A stretch of DNA of 64,000 bases from Draconibacterium halophilum (lineage in GTDB: Bacteria > Bacteroidota > Bacteroidia > Bacteroidales > Prolixibacteraceae), in contig NZ_CP048409.1 of assembly GCF_010448835.1 (NCBI RefSeq), positions 3,356,001 through 3,420,000 on the forward strand. The letters run 5' to 3'. Positions within the stretch are counted from its first letter, which is position 1; each line of letters opens with the position of its first letter. Below are positions 63,414 through 64,000 of the stretch, in pieces. The position numbers and the translations under genes were made by a program. Below the pieces are notes generated by a model that saw only the letters and a program-made list of their open reading frames with translations, was not told where the DNA came from and did not search any database.

Positions 63414-64000
63414 CTATCCAATAAACCTTTTAAACTCCCTGTAATCTTTAACTGCCTTAAAATTTCTTGGTAATTTGGGTTCTAGCTCACGAACCTGCCA
63501 CCCTGTAATAAACACTTTCTGGTGCTGATAAACTTCTTTTAAATTGGCCAGGTAATGCTCCAGTTCTTCTTTATTAATGGAGCTGATAAACGCAGTAAAG
63601 ATGTATTCAATCTGTATATGCGATTTCATTTTTTCAAGATCTGCAAAGGGCACAAACTGCCCCAAATAAATAACATTATACCCCGATTTTGCAGCTAAAT
63701 ACGAGTAAAACAGCAAACTTAATTCGTGCAACTCGTTATCCGGCAAATAAAAAAGTATGCTTTTATCTCTTTCATTGTTAAGCCCCAAACTGTCGATGGC
63801 AGCAATTACTTTTTGGCGAATAATATTCGACACATAATGTTCTTGCGCCGGGAATATCGATCCTACCTGCCAATAGGTTCCAATTCGCTCAAACAAACCA
63901 AAAAATACGCCTTGCATCGCCTCCTCAATTCCAAACTTCTCAATAATTTCGTTTACCAGGGTTTGAAATCCAATATTGTCGAAATTTACCATATGCAGCA
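63414..64000 (-). CDS. MerR-type regulator with B12-binding domain (CarH/LitR-like), N-terminus outside window
   Basis: At least 195 residues, open to the right edge, so the DNA-binding N-terminus is missing. The visible part is the helical B12-binding-2 domain (EEAMQGVFFGLFERIGTYW) followed by the Rossmann-like B12-binding domain (ILFYLPDNELHELSLLF...). The light-sensing motif W-x9-EH is complete: W at 63870-63872, then E and H ten and eleven residues on (WQVGSIFPAQEH). The lower-axial His of E-x-H lies 48 residues after the W (46 in Thermus CarH). The His next to the W that forms the bis-His photoproduct in CarH is Gln here. Identity as a MerR protein is inferred from this domain pair. Confidence 0.85.
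   Translation of the reverse strand, partial: LHMVNFDNIGFQTLVNEIIEKFGIEEAMQGVFFGLFERIGTYWQVGSIFPAQEHYVSNIIRQKVIAAIDSLGLNNERDKSILFYLPDNELHELSLLFYSYLAAKSGYNVIYLGQFVPFADLEKMKSHIQIEYIFTAFISSINKEELEHYLANLKEVYQHQKVFITGWQVRELEPKLPRNFKAVKDYREFKRFIG

Noticed and set aside
1..64000. CRISPR arrays, tRNA/rRNA genes, prophage, toxin-antitoxin or restriction genes
   Set aside because: No regularly spaced repeats, no cloverleaf-like intergenic sequence and no such genes were seen; the only mobile element is the IS982 copy.

Overview
The window looks like a chromosomal segment from a member of the Bacteroidota. The evidence is a SusC/SusD pair, two GH92 alpha-mannosidases, a C-terminal type IX secretion (T9SS) sorting domain, many SPII lipoproteins, the long Bacteroidota form of signal peptidase I, and promoter elements of the -33 TTTG / -7 TAnnTTTG type. 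A marine or sediment Marinilabiliales lineage (Prolixibacteraceae-like) is my best guess, but that is inference from gene content and repeat style only.

Layout. 1-3.2 kb: end of one GH92 gene and a complete second one. 3.3-9.0 kb: VOC protein, then tilS, pepT, an unknown protein and proS on the minus strand. 9.1-12.1 kb: a Tyr/Gly- and Ser/Arg-rich lipoprotein and an OmpP1/FadL-like barrel. 12.2-14.6 kb: lipoprotein, LytS-type histidine kinase and a LytTR response regulator that is broken by a one-base frameshift. 14.7-24.1 kb: a BamA-like barrel, a GH109-like enzyme, and a ROK regulator-SusC-SusD operon that converges on it. 24.4-32.6 kb: a POTRA/Omp85 protein, then a minus-strand group made of a LysM protein with a dead transglycosylase domain, two SGNH hydrolases and an MBOAT O-acyltransferase. 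32.7-42.7 kb: acyl-CoA synthetase with its XRE-cupin regulator, an S9 peptidase, a DUF4440 protein, a GH5 glucanase followed by a SIMPL protein, and a katG with a one-base frameshift. 42.9-47.8 kb: HAD phosphatase, AEC transporter, COG0523 GTPase, TauE-like permease, glyA. 48.0-54.3 kb: Spy-like lipoprotein, odhB and odhA, a DUF4293 protein, a nucleotidyltransferase. 54.4-64 kb: glycosyltransferase, Cof-type HAD, a complete IS982-family element next to dapB, lepB, LapA-like and WbqC proteins, several small genes, and the end of a B12-binding MerR-type regulator.

The most interesting signals are these. (1) The LysM/pseudo-transglycosylase + 2 SGNH + MBOAT group looks like an envelope O-acylation system, and its transglycosylase-like member has Leu where the catalytic Glu should be. 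(2) Several families of short dispersed repeats occupy intergenic gaps and have also entered coding sequence: they encode both ends of one SGNH protein and two patches of the OdhB linker. (3) Two otherwise intact genes each lack a single base. (4) An intact IS982 copy with 18-bp inverted repeats and a 7-bp target duplication sits directly upstream of the dapB -7 element. (5) The regulator at the right edge keeps the W-x9-EH light-sensing motif of CarH. No rRNA, tRNA, CRISPR array or prophage was recognised.
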